Shown here one piece after another: positions 10,803-22,300 of a DNA stretch of 60,732 nucleotides. How positions within the stretch are numbered: the stretch's first letter is position 1; each line of letters begins with the position of its first letter. The position numbers and the translations under genes are program-made. Location: the NCBI RefSeq assembly GCF_015207605.1, contig NZ_JADEWO010000041.1, positions 1 to 60,732 of the forward strand. The letters run 5' to 3'. The DNA is from Oculatella sp. LEGE 06141 (GTDB lineage Bacteria; Cyanobacteriota; Cyanobacteriia; Elainellales; Elainellaceae). Below the pieces are notes generated by a model, which was not told the DNA's origin, ran no database searches, and saw only the letters and a program-made list of their open reading frames with translations.

Positions 10803-11062
10803 GGACGGAACTCCTCTGTAAGGGACTAACTGCTCTGTCTCATCATTCTAAATGAGGATGCGGAGGATCGAGAGGATTAGCAAACGGGAAGCAAGATAGG
10901 GTGCCGGAGCCATACACTGTTTTGAGATTGTTCGAGTGTTGTTGGATTTTAGAGTTCGGGTCTTACAGGTTCAAGGCTGGCTACTCAACCGCCAGGACAC
11001 GCAGTCAGCATCCAGGCTATTCTGCTGTTTGGATTACTTAAGTTAAAAGGCGTTTGGATCGC
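10803..11062. other. divergent intergenic region leuS / GGCT-like gene
   Basis: 260 bases between two divergently oriented genes, so it should hold both promoters. I see no element strong enough to name. Confidence 0.35.
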
Positions 11063-11491
11063 ATGAACAGCTTGCCGCCCCCATCTGAACGGCTCCAGGT
11101 GTTCGTATATGGAACGCTCAAGCCGGGAGGGATTTACTATCGTCATTATTGCGAAGCAATAGTCATAGACGCGCATCCGGCGATCGCCTTTGGGCAACTG
11201 TTCGATTTACCGCTGGGATATCCAGCGATGACTACAGGCGACCGCCCTGTCTATGGGTTTGTCTTGAGCTTTGCCGACTGGAGCATCCTCACAGCGCTGG
11301 ATCATCTGGAGGGTTATGATCCTCAGCGTCCAGCAGCCGAAAATGAATATACGCGACAACTGGTCGAAATCAACGATCTCGACCAGCAACCGCTAGGAAT
11401 GGCGTGGGTTTATATGATGACCGTCGAACAGGTAACCCAATTAGGTGGTGCCCTGGTTCCAAGCGGAAACTGGTCTGGAAAGCAGACTTAA
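11063..11491 (+). CDS. gamma-glutamylcyclotransferase / AIG2-like protein
   Basis: 142 residues from the ATG at 11063 (an in-frame TTG at 11054 would add three). It shows the family's YGTLKPGG at residues 16-23, which binds the gamma-glutamyl group. The expected acidic catalytic residue is Glu83 in DHLEGYDP, and the aromatic sheet end is AWVYMM. Members of the GGCT fold cyclise gamma-glutamyl amines or amino acids to pyroglutamate or 5-oxoproline products. The true substrate of this short bacterial type is not known. It stands alone and is convergent with the anti-sigma gene 39 bases downstream. Confidence 0.85.
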   Translation: MNSLPPPSERLQVFVYGTLKPGGIYYRHYCEAIVIDAHPAIAFGQLFDLPLGYPAMTTGDRPVYGFVLSFADWSILTALDHLEGYDPQRPAAENEYTRQLVEINDLDQQPLGMAWVYMMTVEQVTQLGGALVPSGNWSGKQT

Positions 11492-11530
11492 CCAGGGCAT
11501 TGACCTGACGACCAGCCTAGCAGCACAGAC

Positions 11531-12115
11531 TTAACGGATTTCGCTACCAGGCTGAAACATAATTTCGGTACTCAACCTGCTGGGTGAAGAAACCGGTGCT
11601 TTTGGGATCTCAACCACCGGGCGATCGAGTGCAATCATCAGCGCATCTGAAGCCACTTCACCCGATCCAGCGTCGATCGCCATTTGGTGAATGGGTTGGT
11701 CTAACCCGGGCAGGTTGCCCAGCACAGCACTAACCAGCATCGCAGCAACCGCCACTCCTCCCCAGGCCAACAGGCGCTTGGGTCGGCGCTCAATTCGCGA
11801 GATGACTCGCTCCACCGTTTGCTCCAGGGGCTGCTCAGAGCAGGGAACGGGTAGATTTCGCATTCCCTGACGCAGTTTGAGCAGTCTCGCATAGAGACGT
11901 TGAACGACCGGGTCATGCTCTAGCCAATCCTCTACTTGGCGACGCTCGGCTGCTGTAATCTCACCGTCCAGGTAAGCACTCAACAGTTCGAAGCGATCGC
12001 GCTTCAAATTATCCAACGCAACCAGAGGCTGCTGGCCGCTCCCATTGGTCATCGCTTGGGAATCTTGCGGGAGTGGCTGCTTGGAATCGTTACACGCATC
12101 AAAATTAGAGGTCAT
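11531..12115 (-). CDS. putative membrane-anchored anti-sigma factor
   Basis: 194 residues. The N-terminal part has RFELLSAYLDGEITAAERRQVEDWL at about residues 40-65, the pattern of the anti-sigma (ASD) helical domain that clamps ECF sigma factors. A transmembrane helix (LLAWGGVAVAAMLVSAVLG) follows at about 115-133, then a ~60-residue extracytoplasmic tail. The HxxxCxxC zinc motif of ZAS-type anti-sigma factors is absent, so it would be a zinc-free variant. It lies just downstream of the ECF sigma gene on the same strand with a 220-base gap, the usual order for such pairs. It is inferred to hold that sigma factor at the membrane until a signal arrives. Confidence 0.78.
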   Translation of the reverse strand: MTSNFDACNDSKQPLPQDSQAMTNGSGQQPLVALDNLKRDRFELLSAYLDGEITAAERRQVEDWLEHDPVVQRLYARLLKLRQGMRNLPVPCSEQPLEQTVERVISRIERRPKRLLAWGGVAVAAMLVSAVLGNLPGLDQPIHQMAIDAGSGEVASDALMIALDRPVVEIPKAPVSSPSRLSTEIMFQPGSEIR

Positions 12116-12335
12116 CTTTGGAGTCTTAAGATTCAGAGATCAATGGTGGATCAAACGAATGAACGAGCAGACACTATCTTGCCATCAAGATCACATAATA
12201 GAGAAACTATAGCGAAACAGATACTATCTGATCGTCACAATCGTCACACCAATCGTTAATCCAGACTCGTTGGGCTGCAAATTTACGTTAGATATCCGGT
12301 ACAGAGATGCAGCACACGAACGTCACCGCTTACCG

Positions 12336-13040
12336 CTACCGACCGTCTAGGTAGTTTTGCAACTGACTTTGCAGCCGTTGACGAGCTCTGGCAATCCTGG
12401 ATTTTACTGTGCCCAGAGAAACGCCTGTAATCTCGGCAATTTCTTCGTAGGCCATTCCCTCGATTTCCCGTAACACAATCGTGGTTCGGAAGACTTCAGG
12501 AAGGTCAGCGATCGCTTCCCGGAGCTGATCGTAAAATTCCCGTGTAATAAGCTCTTCCGCTGGACCAGGGTTATCGCAGGCGATTTCCCAATCCATGTCC
12601 CCATCCTCCACGCTCCGAGGTGCATCTAGCGAAAGGGGGCTGCTCGTCCGCTTACGCTTACGCAGCTCGTCATAAAATAAGTTCGTGGCAATCCGGCTGA
12701 GCCAGCCGCGAAATTTTGCAGGCTCTTGCAACCGCTTCACATTGCGATAGACCCGAATCCAAACTTCCTGCGCCAAGTCTGCTCGATCGGACCAGTCGGG
12801 AGCCAGGTGATAGAGTACTTTCTCCACATGGGACTGATAGCGACGAAGCAGTTCTGCGAAAGCACCTTTCTCAGGACGTAAACCAGCCTGACACTTCAAA
12901 ATTAGGTCATAATTTGAAAGTTTTTCCGGCGGCACAGACGTCTGAGGATCTGCCTCAACAGTAGACCAAGATACAGGAAGAGCGGGACTCATGGGCAAGA
13001 CTTGGCTCTGAGATATTCCATTACTAGGAGACGCTGGCAT
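12336..13040 (-). CDS. ECF (group 3) RNA polymerase sigma factor, SigG-like
   Basis: The frame extends to a GTG at 13148, but the ATG at 13040 gives 234 residues and a more usual length. Sigma region 2 is seen in FAELLRRYQSHVEKVLYHL...DLAQEVWIRVYRN...KFRGWLSRIATNLFYDELRKRKR. Region 4 is seen in LPEVFRTTIVLREIEGMAYEEIAEITGVSLGTVKSRIARARQRL, with its helix-turn-helix. There is no region 1.1 or 3, which defines an ECF factor. An acidic linker separates regions 2 and 4. The anti-sigma gene directly downstream supports regulated envelope or stress transcription. SigG is the closest cyanobacterial type I can suggest; the regulon is unknown. Confidence 0.9.
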   Translation of the reverse strand: MPASPSNGISQSQVLPMSPALPVSWSTVEADPQTSVPPEKLSNYDLILKCQAGLRPEKGAFAELLRRYQSHVEKVLYHLAPDWSDRADLAQEVWIRVYRNVKRLQEPAKFRGWLSRIATNLFYDELRKRKRTSSPLSLDAPRSVEDGDMDWEIACDNPGPAEELITREFYDQLREAIADLPEVFRTTIVLREIEGMAYEEIAEITGVSLGTVKSRIARARQRLQSQLQNYLDGR

Positions 13041-13332
13041 TTCTACTGAAGTTCCTACGTAATTGCTAAGGTTTATCAATTCGCTTCTGCCGATGCAATC
13101 TCTAATCACACAATCAGCACCATCGTCAGAAGAATTTAATAAATGCACTGGACAGCCTTACTCTAATACTTGGGACCTATCCGGATGATTTGCAGATGGA
13201 CGGTTTTTGATCCGCACATCTACTGCCCACAGCTTTGAAAATCGCAGACAGCACCATTGGCAGAAGACAGAATACCTGTTCTTCTGATCAAGGCGCTAGG
13301 CAATCATTGGTCTGTCCAGCTCCATGCTATTG

Positions 13333-13351
13333 GCAGAGGCTATCCCTCTGC
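13333..13351 (-). terminator. hairpin just past the giant gene
   Basis: GCAGAGG (13333-13339) pairs perfectly with CCTCTGC (13345-13351), starting 20 bases past the giant gene's stop on the minus strand. There is no U-tract, so termination function is uncertain. Confidence 0.4.
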
Positions 13352-13370
13352 AACGCAGGTTGCCCCAGGT

Positions 13371-16300
13371 TTACGCAATTACAACGATATCAGCACTCGT
13401 TAAAGCGGCTTTGTTAGACAGGACGGCAATTTGAATTTGCGCTGCACCTCCGCTGCCGTCTTTGTCGAAAAATAGTGCGCCCGTACGTTGATCGTAGATA
13501 AAGCGATCGCCAGAGTCGATCGCCCGACTTCCCAGAACAAACTGGCTGGAGGCGAGCTTGCCACGCTTCAGGTCTCGGCCAAATCCTGCCTTTGAAACAA
13601 AGATAGTGTCATCGATTGGTTTAAAGTCCTTGATGGTGTCTAACCCGGAGCGGGCTGTTGCGAAGTAGAATCCGTCTTTGCCAGCGCCACCTTTGAGCGT
13701 GTCCTTCCCCTGACCTCCTGTGAGATGATCATCACCGCCACCGCCAACCAGTTTGTCCTTGCCCGCGCCACCGATAAGGGTGTCATTCCCAAGACCACCG
13801 ACTAGAGTATTCTTTAAACGGTTCCCTTCGATGTAGTTGTTGAGTGAATTTCCAGTGCCTGTCAACGCCCCATTGGTCAAAATTAACCGCTCTATGTTGT
13901 CTCCCAGCGTGAAGTCGATCGCTGACTGCACGGTATCGATGCCAGCGTTGACCGCTTCAATCACCACATCGCCCACACTATCGACGATGTAAAGGTCATC
14001 ACCCAGCCCACCCCTGAGCGTGTCCTGCCCCAATCCACCATCCAGAGTGTCATTGCCAGCATTGCCAGTCAGGATGTCATCTCCTGCTCGACCATCAAGC
14101 GCATCATGGCTTGAGCCACCCACCAGACTGTCGTTTAGGGTATCGCTGCCCGTCATGGTGACACGGCCTGCAAATCCACTGAAATCAAATCGCTCAAAGT
14201 TGCTGACGATTGTGCCAGTTGGCACGATCCCTGAAAGCTGTCTTGCCGTATTGCTGACATTTACAGTAGCAGTTCCAGACCCATCGGTAAGTACAAAAGT
14301 ATCAACACCAGAGCCGCCATTCAGCACGTCGTCTTGTTGCAAATTGAACAGAGTAGACGTAACAATATCGTCGCCGTCCAGAGCAGTAATGATGTCAGTA
14401 TCGGGGGTGGTGACCAGGTTTAGATCTGAACCGGGCGTACCAGTAGACGATGTGCCTTGAGTTAAGCTCACTGTCGTTTTTGCTAACAGGCTGTTGTTAT
14501 CGCCATCGTTAGCGATGAAGGCCACCTGCCTGGGAGTCATGTCTGGATTAGCCGAACGGTTGTGATAGGTGACGCTCCGTAAGACTTGCTGATAGGTTGC
14601 GATCGAGGCTATACCGCTCAGTTTCAACGACCCTGTGGGGGCATTGTAAACAGCGGTAATTCCAGTTCCCGCGGTGGCAGCTACTAGCTCTTCATCCGGC
14701 CAGTTCAGCGCATTGGCGATAACAACGATCGCCGATGTCAGCATTGAGCTATCGAGATCTTTAACAACGGCATTGTTACTGGCAATCTGGACGGGAACAC
14801 CTCCCACAACAAAACGGGTATCAAAATCAATACCTGAAGCAGCCCCGTTCAGATCAACCTCAGGCGCATTGCGATTGAACGAAATTTGGATGGTTCCCGT
14901 AACAGCGTTGCTCGTAGCCAACCCATCGCTGACGACAATCTCAACCTGGCGAGTAGTTGGGGTGGGTGCAGTGCTGTTGTTGATGTAGGTGATCGATCGC
15001 AATGTCTTTTGATAAGCGGCGACTGAAGCAGTTCCCGTGAGAGTCAACACGCCAGTAGTGCTATCGAACCCTCCGGTAATGCCGGATTCCTTCGTAACAT
15101 CAAGGCTATCTTCACCGGGTACATAGCCGTACAGAATTACGGTGGCACTGGCAAGAGTGGCGTTATCTGGATCGCCGACCGTGAGGTTTTGATCGATCGC
15201 CACCACGCCTGAGTTTCTGACGTAAGCAATGGAATTGAGCGACGTTACGACAATTGGCGCATCGTTGATGGGATTGATCTGAACGGTGCGAGTCGCCACA
15301 GCACTTTCAACCACACCATCGGTTACCTTGAACTGAATGGTGCGATTGGCTGTATTGGGGTTGGTGCTAGAGTTGGTATAGCGGATCGATCGCAGTATGG
15401 CTTGATAGTTGGCAACCGATGTTGTTCCTTTCAAGTCTAGGGTTCCGGTTCCCGCATTGAAGCTGCCTGTGATGCCATATTTGAGGTCAACGCTCAGCGT
15501 ATCTTGTCCAGCAACGTAGCCACCAATCACAACGGTTGCCCCAGTGAGATTGGTGCTGTCGGGGTCAAGGACGGTAAGGTCATTGTCAACGGCGATCGCG
15601 CCTGTGTTTTCGGTGTAAACCAGTGATGTCAAAGAGGTTGTCACCACCGGTGCTTCTTCGATCGCCTGGATCTGGATCGTGCGGGTAGCGATATTGCTGT
15701 AGACCAGGCCATCCGTAGCGCTGAACCGAATAGTCCGATTTCGGGTGTCTGGACTGTTGCTGTTATTGAGGTAGGTTACCGATCGCAGCACTTCCTCAAA
15801 GTTGGCGACCGAGGTATTGCCCGTCAACGTCAGAATGCCTGCACTCGCATTGAAGTTGCCTGTAATGCCATATTTAGAGACGAAGCTGAGGCTGTCTTGC
15901 CCTACTACGTAGTTGCCAATGGCAATGGTCACTTCTGTCAGGTTGGCGCTATCCGGATCGGTGACGGTGATGGTGCTGTCGATCGCTATCGCTCCGGCCT
16001 TTTCGGTGTACGTCAACGGGGATGACGTGGTGACTACCGTAGGAGGATTGTTAACGGCTGTCATCTGGATAATGCGTTGGGCAACCTGGCTCGTCTTGTC
16101 GCCATCCGTTACCGTGATTTCCAGCGTGCGGTTGCTAACATTCGGATTTTGACTGGTGTTGATGTAGCGAATCGATTGCAGCGCCGTTTGGTAATTGGCG
16201 ATCGAAGCACTGCCGCTCAGTGTCAATTCGCCAGTTGCAGAATTGAAACTTCCAATAATGCCGTTTTGAGCCGCAAACCTCAGCTCATCCTGTCCCAACT

Positions 16301-19300
16301 GAAAGCCAACCAGCTTGATCATGGCTCCGGTCAAAATATTGCTGTCGGGGTCTGTTACTGAGACCGCCGTGTCAATCCTGACTTCGCCATCCCCCTCCCG
16401 ATAGTTCAATGCATTTTGAGCTGTTATCACCGAAGGAGGCGTGTTGACAGCCACTACTTGAATGGTGCGACGAGCAATTTGGCTCGTTTTGTCGCCATCC
16501 GTTGCCGTAATTTCTAATGTGCGAGCGCTGGTAGTTGGATTGTCGCTATTGTTGATATATCGGATGGAGCGCAGTGCCGTCTGATAATTACTGATGGAAG
16601 CAGAACCCGTCAGTGTCAGCACTCCAGTGGCAATATTAAAGCTGCCAGTGATGCCGTTCTGGTTGCTAAAGTTAAGCCGATCTTGACCATTGACATAACC
16701 GACCAGTTTGACGATCGCCTGAGTCAGGTTAGCGCTATCAGGATCTATGACCGCCAGGTTGGGGTCGATCGCCACTTCGCCTGCCCCTTCTGTGTACGTC
16801 AGTTGAGAGGCAGATGGCGTAACGCTAGGAGCCGTATTAACCTTTGTAATTTGAATGGTGCGACGAGCAATTTGGCTCGTTTTATCGCCATCCGTTACCG
16901 CCATTTCCAACGTGCGGTTCGTTACCGTTGGGTCTTCGCTGCTGTTGATGTATCGAATGGAGCGCAGTGCCGCTTGATAGTTGGCAACGGACGCATCCCC
17001 GGTGAGCGTCAACACTCCATTCACAAAGCTGCCAGAAATACCGTTTTGGGAGGTAAATTTTAAATCATCTTCTGCGGCAACAAAACCAATCAGCGAAATT
17101 GTTGCGCCCTTGAGCAGGGTACTGTCTGGATCAGCAACGGTCACATTGGCATCAATAGCGACTTCACCAACCCCCTCGGTATACCCCAACGCACTGGGAG
17201 AGGGAGTGACAACAGGCGGATCGTTGACGAGATCAATTTGAATGGTGCGCGTAGCAAGGTTGCTAGTAGCGGCACCATCGGTGACAGTAATTTCAATCGT
17301 GCGAGCCGTGGTTGCTGGATTGGCAGCACTATTGGCATAGGTGATTGAACGCAGCGCCGTTAAGTAAGCGGCAACAGATGCGTTACCGCTCAAGGTCAGC
17401 GTTAAGACACCCGCTACCGTGATGCTGCTGCCCGTGATGCCACTTTGATTGGTGAAATTAAGCGCATCTTGTCCTTGCACATACCCCACCAGTTTGATAG
17501 TGGCACCCGTTAAGTTGGGGCTATCTGGATCGCTCAGGTTGAAGGTTGGGTCGATCGCCACAGCGCCCGTACCTTCAGCATAATTTAGTGAAGGTGAAGA
17601 CACAGCAATCAAGGGAGGGGTATTAATTGCGTTGACCTTGATTACACGGGTTTTAGGGGTGCTGTTAACCGTTCCATCATTGACCGTGAATTCAATAGTG
17701 CGATCGCCCGTATTGGGGTTGGTGCTGGTATTGCTGTACCGAATTGCCCGTAAAGCCGTTTGATAGGCGGCAACGGACGCATCACCGCTCAGAGTCAATA
17801 CGCCGGTTGCAGCATCAAACAGATGGGTAATACCGGATTGTGGCGCTAACGTCAACAGATCTTGACCATTGACATATCCCAGAATTTTGACAGTCGCGCT
17901 TTTCAGTAGAGGACTGTCAGGATCGGCAACCGTGAGCGATCCATCTACGGCAACTTCACCAGATCCTTCGTTGTAGGATAATGCGCTGACGGCAGGTGTA
18001 ATGACGGGCGCATTGTTGATCGCAACGACTTGAATGGGCCGACTGACAACGGCACTAGTTTTGTCGCCATCCGTAACGCTAATGTCTATGGTGCGGGAAG
18101 TCGTGCTGGGATCACTGCTGGTATTGATGTATTTGAGCGATCGCAACAACGTTTGATAGCTGCCAACCGAAACGTTACCTGTAAACTGCACTAACCCATT
18201 GACGCGATCGAAACTGCTCAGGGTAATACCGCTGGGCAGAGTGAATGTGAGATCATCTTGCCCGTCAATGAAGCCATTCAGCTTGACGGTTGCACCCGTA
18301 AGATTGACGCTGTCTGGATCGGTCACGTCTAATCCGGCATCAATGGTGACAGCTCCGGCATTTTCGTTGTAGGTGAGTTGGGCACTCGTCAGGCTGACCG
18401 AAGGAGCCGTATTGACCGCAGTGATTTGAATCGATCGCTCAACGGCAACGCTGGAAAGTGCGCCGTCTGTAACGGTGATCCGTACCTTACGTGCATCTGT
18501 ATTGGGATTACTGCTGGTATTGATATAGCGAAGCGATTGCAGTGCTGTTTTGTACTGTTCAACAGTCGCCGCACCGCTGAGCGTTAACACCCCAAGGGCA
18601 GCATCAAAGGTGTGGGTGATGCCGTTTTGGTTAGTGAACTGCAAGGAGTCCTGCAAAGCCACGTAGCCCACCAGTTGAATGGTTGCACCCGTCAGTTGAG
18701 GACTGTCTGGATCGGTCACGTTCAAACCAGCGTCGATCGCGACTGCGCCTGCTCCTTCTGTATAAGCCAGTGAAGTTGAGCTGAACGTGACCGTCGGAGC
18801 GGTGTTAACTGGCGTAATTCGAATGATACGGCTAACAACCTGGCTACCGATCGCACCATCGGTTACAGTTACTTGAACGGTGCGATCGGCAGGATTGGGG
18901 TTGTTGCTGCCATTGAAGTACTGGATGGATTGCAACGCAGCCTGATATTGAGCCAGGGTGGCATTTCCCGTCAGTTCTAAAACGCCCGTTTGATTGTTGA
19001 AACTACCCGTAACAGGATTGCCGTTAATTGGGACAAAGATTAACTCGTCTTCATTACCCACAAAGCCGATGAGTTTAACCGTCGCCCCTGTGAGGTTAAG
19101 ACTGTCTGGGTCGCTCACGCCTACGTTGGCATCAATGAGAACGGCAGCATCTCCTTCTCGATACGCAATGGGGGTCTGCCCCAGCGTTACGGAAGGTGGA
19201 GTATTGATCGGCGTAATTTGAATCGGGCGACTGACGAGTTGGCTCGTTTTCTCCCCATCTGTAACCGTAACTTCTAGAGTGCGGGGAGCAATGGTGGGAT

Positions 19301-22300
19301 TGCTGCTGCTGTTGCGATAGGTGATCGATTGGAGCAGCTCTTGGTAGCTTGCAAGCGACGCTTCTCCTGTAAACGTGAGGATACCGCCGTTGATGGTGCT
19401 AGAGATACCTGTAACTGGCGTAAAGTTGAGGATATCTTCCGTGCTGATGTAACCCGTGAGTTTTACGGTGGCTCCCATCAACTTCGGGCTATCTGGATCG
19501 ATCACCGTCAGAGTAGGGTCGATCGCCAGATTGCCAGCCCCTTCTGCATAGACAAGGGACGCTGTAACGATTCCAACGGATGGCGCTGTGTTAACGGCTG
19601 TAACCTTAAGCGTCAGCGTTTTAAGAGCGCTGTTAGACGGGCCATCATTGACAATGAACTGAATAATGCGATCGCTGGTATCTGGGTTCTGGCTGTCGTT
19701 GAAGTATTGAACCGATTGCAATACCGATTGATAGTTTCCAACCGATGCCGTGTTGGTGAAGGTCAACACGCCAGTATCAATGTCGAACGTGCCAACGATG
19801 CCGCCCTGGGGCGTAAATGTGAGGGTATCCTGTCCCTTTTTGTAGCCCACAATTGTAACAGTGGCGCTGACCAAATCCGTGCTGTCTGGATCGGTGACCA
19901 GAATACCAGCATCGAGAACGGTGCTGCTGGTTCCTTCCAGGTAGTTGAGGGACGTTGCCGCTAGTGCTACTGTTGGGGCGGTTGCAATGGCATTGATCTC
20001 AATTATTCGCGTGGCGATCGAACTGGGTAGCGATTCGTCAAAAACAGTAAATTCCAGTGTGCGTGCAGCGGTGCTGGGATTCTGGCTGTTGTTAAGATAG
20101 CGGATCGATTGCAACGCGGTTTCATAGTTGGCGATCGAGCTATTTCCAGTTAGGGTTAAAACTCCGGTGGCTGTGTCAAAATCACCTGTAATGCCATTTT
20201 GGTTAGCAAAGAGAAGCGTATCTTCATCTTTGATGTACCCGTTGATTTTGATCGTCGCCTTGGTCAGGTTTGGGCTGTCTGGATCTTGAATCGTGATCTC
20301 ACTATCAATGAGTTGTTCGCCACTGCCCTCATCATAGGGTAATGATGTATTAGAGGTTTCAATGGTAGGAGCCGTGTTAATGGGATCAATCTCAATCCTG
20401 ATAGTGGCAGTATTGCTGGACTTGAGCTGATCGTCTTTTACAGTTATTTCTAACGTACGGCTGGAGAAATCTGGATTCAGGCTGTTGTTGATGTACTGAA
20501 CCGATTGCAACGCTGTCTGATAATCGACAACTGAGGCGGTTCCGGTTAGTTCCAGAATTCCAGTGGCTGCATCAAAGCTGCCCGTAATGCCGATCCCATC
20601 GAGCGGTTGAAAGTCTAATGTGTCCTGATTATTGACAAATCCAACAATTTTAATGATGGCACCTGAGAGGGTGGCGCTATCTGGATCAGCAACCTTAATG
20701 GCACTATCAATGGCCACCAGATCTGCGCCTTCCTGATAAGTTAATGTCGCCGTCGATACGGTAACAGATGGTGCCGTATTAACAGGAGTCAATTGAAGCG
20801 TGAGGGTAGCCGGATTGCTGACGGCTGTTTGCTCGTCGGTGACAGTAATTTGAACCGTGCGAGCTGTTGCTGTAGGGTTCTGGCTATTATTGAAATATTG
20901 CAGCGATTGCAACACTGAGCGATAGTTATCTACTGATGCTTTACCCGCCAGTTGCAACCTGCCAGTAGCCGCATCGTAGCTACCCGTAATGCCAAAACCG
21001 AGGGTAATCCTTAATTCATCTTCGCCTGAAACAAAGCCAAGGAGCTGGACAGAGGCACTTTCCAGATTGGCACTGTCTGGGTCAATGACATTGAGATTGG
21101 GGTCGATCGCAAGTGAACCCTCTCCTTCAAGGTAGTTGAGGGAGGTGGTCGATAGACTCAACGATGGAGGCGTGTTGACGGCACCCACCTGAATGGTGCG
21201 AGTGGCCGCCGCACTGCTGGAGGTTTGGTCACTGACTTTAAATTCAATGATGCGATCGCGTGTATCAGGGTTATCGCTCGTGTTCTCGTACTGAACCGAC
21301 CTTAAAACCTCTTTGTATTCGTCAACGGAGGCATTCCCGGCCAAGGTCAAAACTCCGGTATCTAGCTTAAATTCGCCAGTGATGCCGTACTTACTTGCAA
21401 ACGTTAGAACATCTTGTCCATTGACATAATTCGTGATTTTGATCGTTGCTCCGGTGAGCGTTACGCTATCAGCATCACTAACACCAATCTCACTATCAAT
21501 AGCGGTGGCTCCATCACCCTCCCGATACGGCAGTATGCCAGAAGCGATGGAGATTTGAGGCGGATTATCGTTTGCCGTAATCTCGATGGTGCGTGTTGCA
21601 ACAAGACTATCCTTATCGCCATCATTGACAATAAACCGAATGGTGCGATCGGCGGTATCTGGATCGGAACTTTCATTGATAAACTTGATCGATTGCAGTG
21701 CCGCTTCATACTGAGTAACCGTTGCCGTTCCCGTTAGCGTTAAAACACCCGTTGCTGCAACAAAGCTTCCCGTAATGCCGTTTTGGTTCTGGAACTCCAG
21801 CCGCTCTTGCCCTGTCTGGAAACCCTCAATGGCGATCGTTGCTTTAACCAGGTTTAGAGTATCAACATCCTTTACCGTCAGCGCACTATCAATGACAATC
21901 AATCCGTCATTTTCAGCATAATTTAGAGCCGCAGCCGTTGTTACAACAACAGGAGCATCATTTTCTGGAGTAATGGTGATGGTTCGTGTTGCCACAGAAC
22001 TATCCTTATCACCATCATTGACCACCACTTGAACCGTGCGGCTCAGACTAGGATTATCACTCTTGTTGGTATATTGAATCGCTTGTAGCGCTTTTTGATA
22101 ATCTTGTAATGAAGCACTGCCAGATAAGGTGAGAACGCCGTTATCGAATGTGCCTGTAATACTCACTCCGTTTGGAGCCGTGTAGCTGAGCAGGTCTTGA
22201 TCCGGGTCATAACCAACAATCGTGACCGTTGCGCTGACCAATGCTGTGCTATCTGGATCGCTGACTGCTATGCCCGAGTCAAACACGATCGCCCCTGCAT

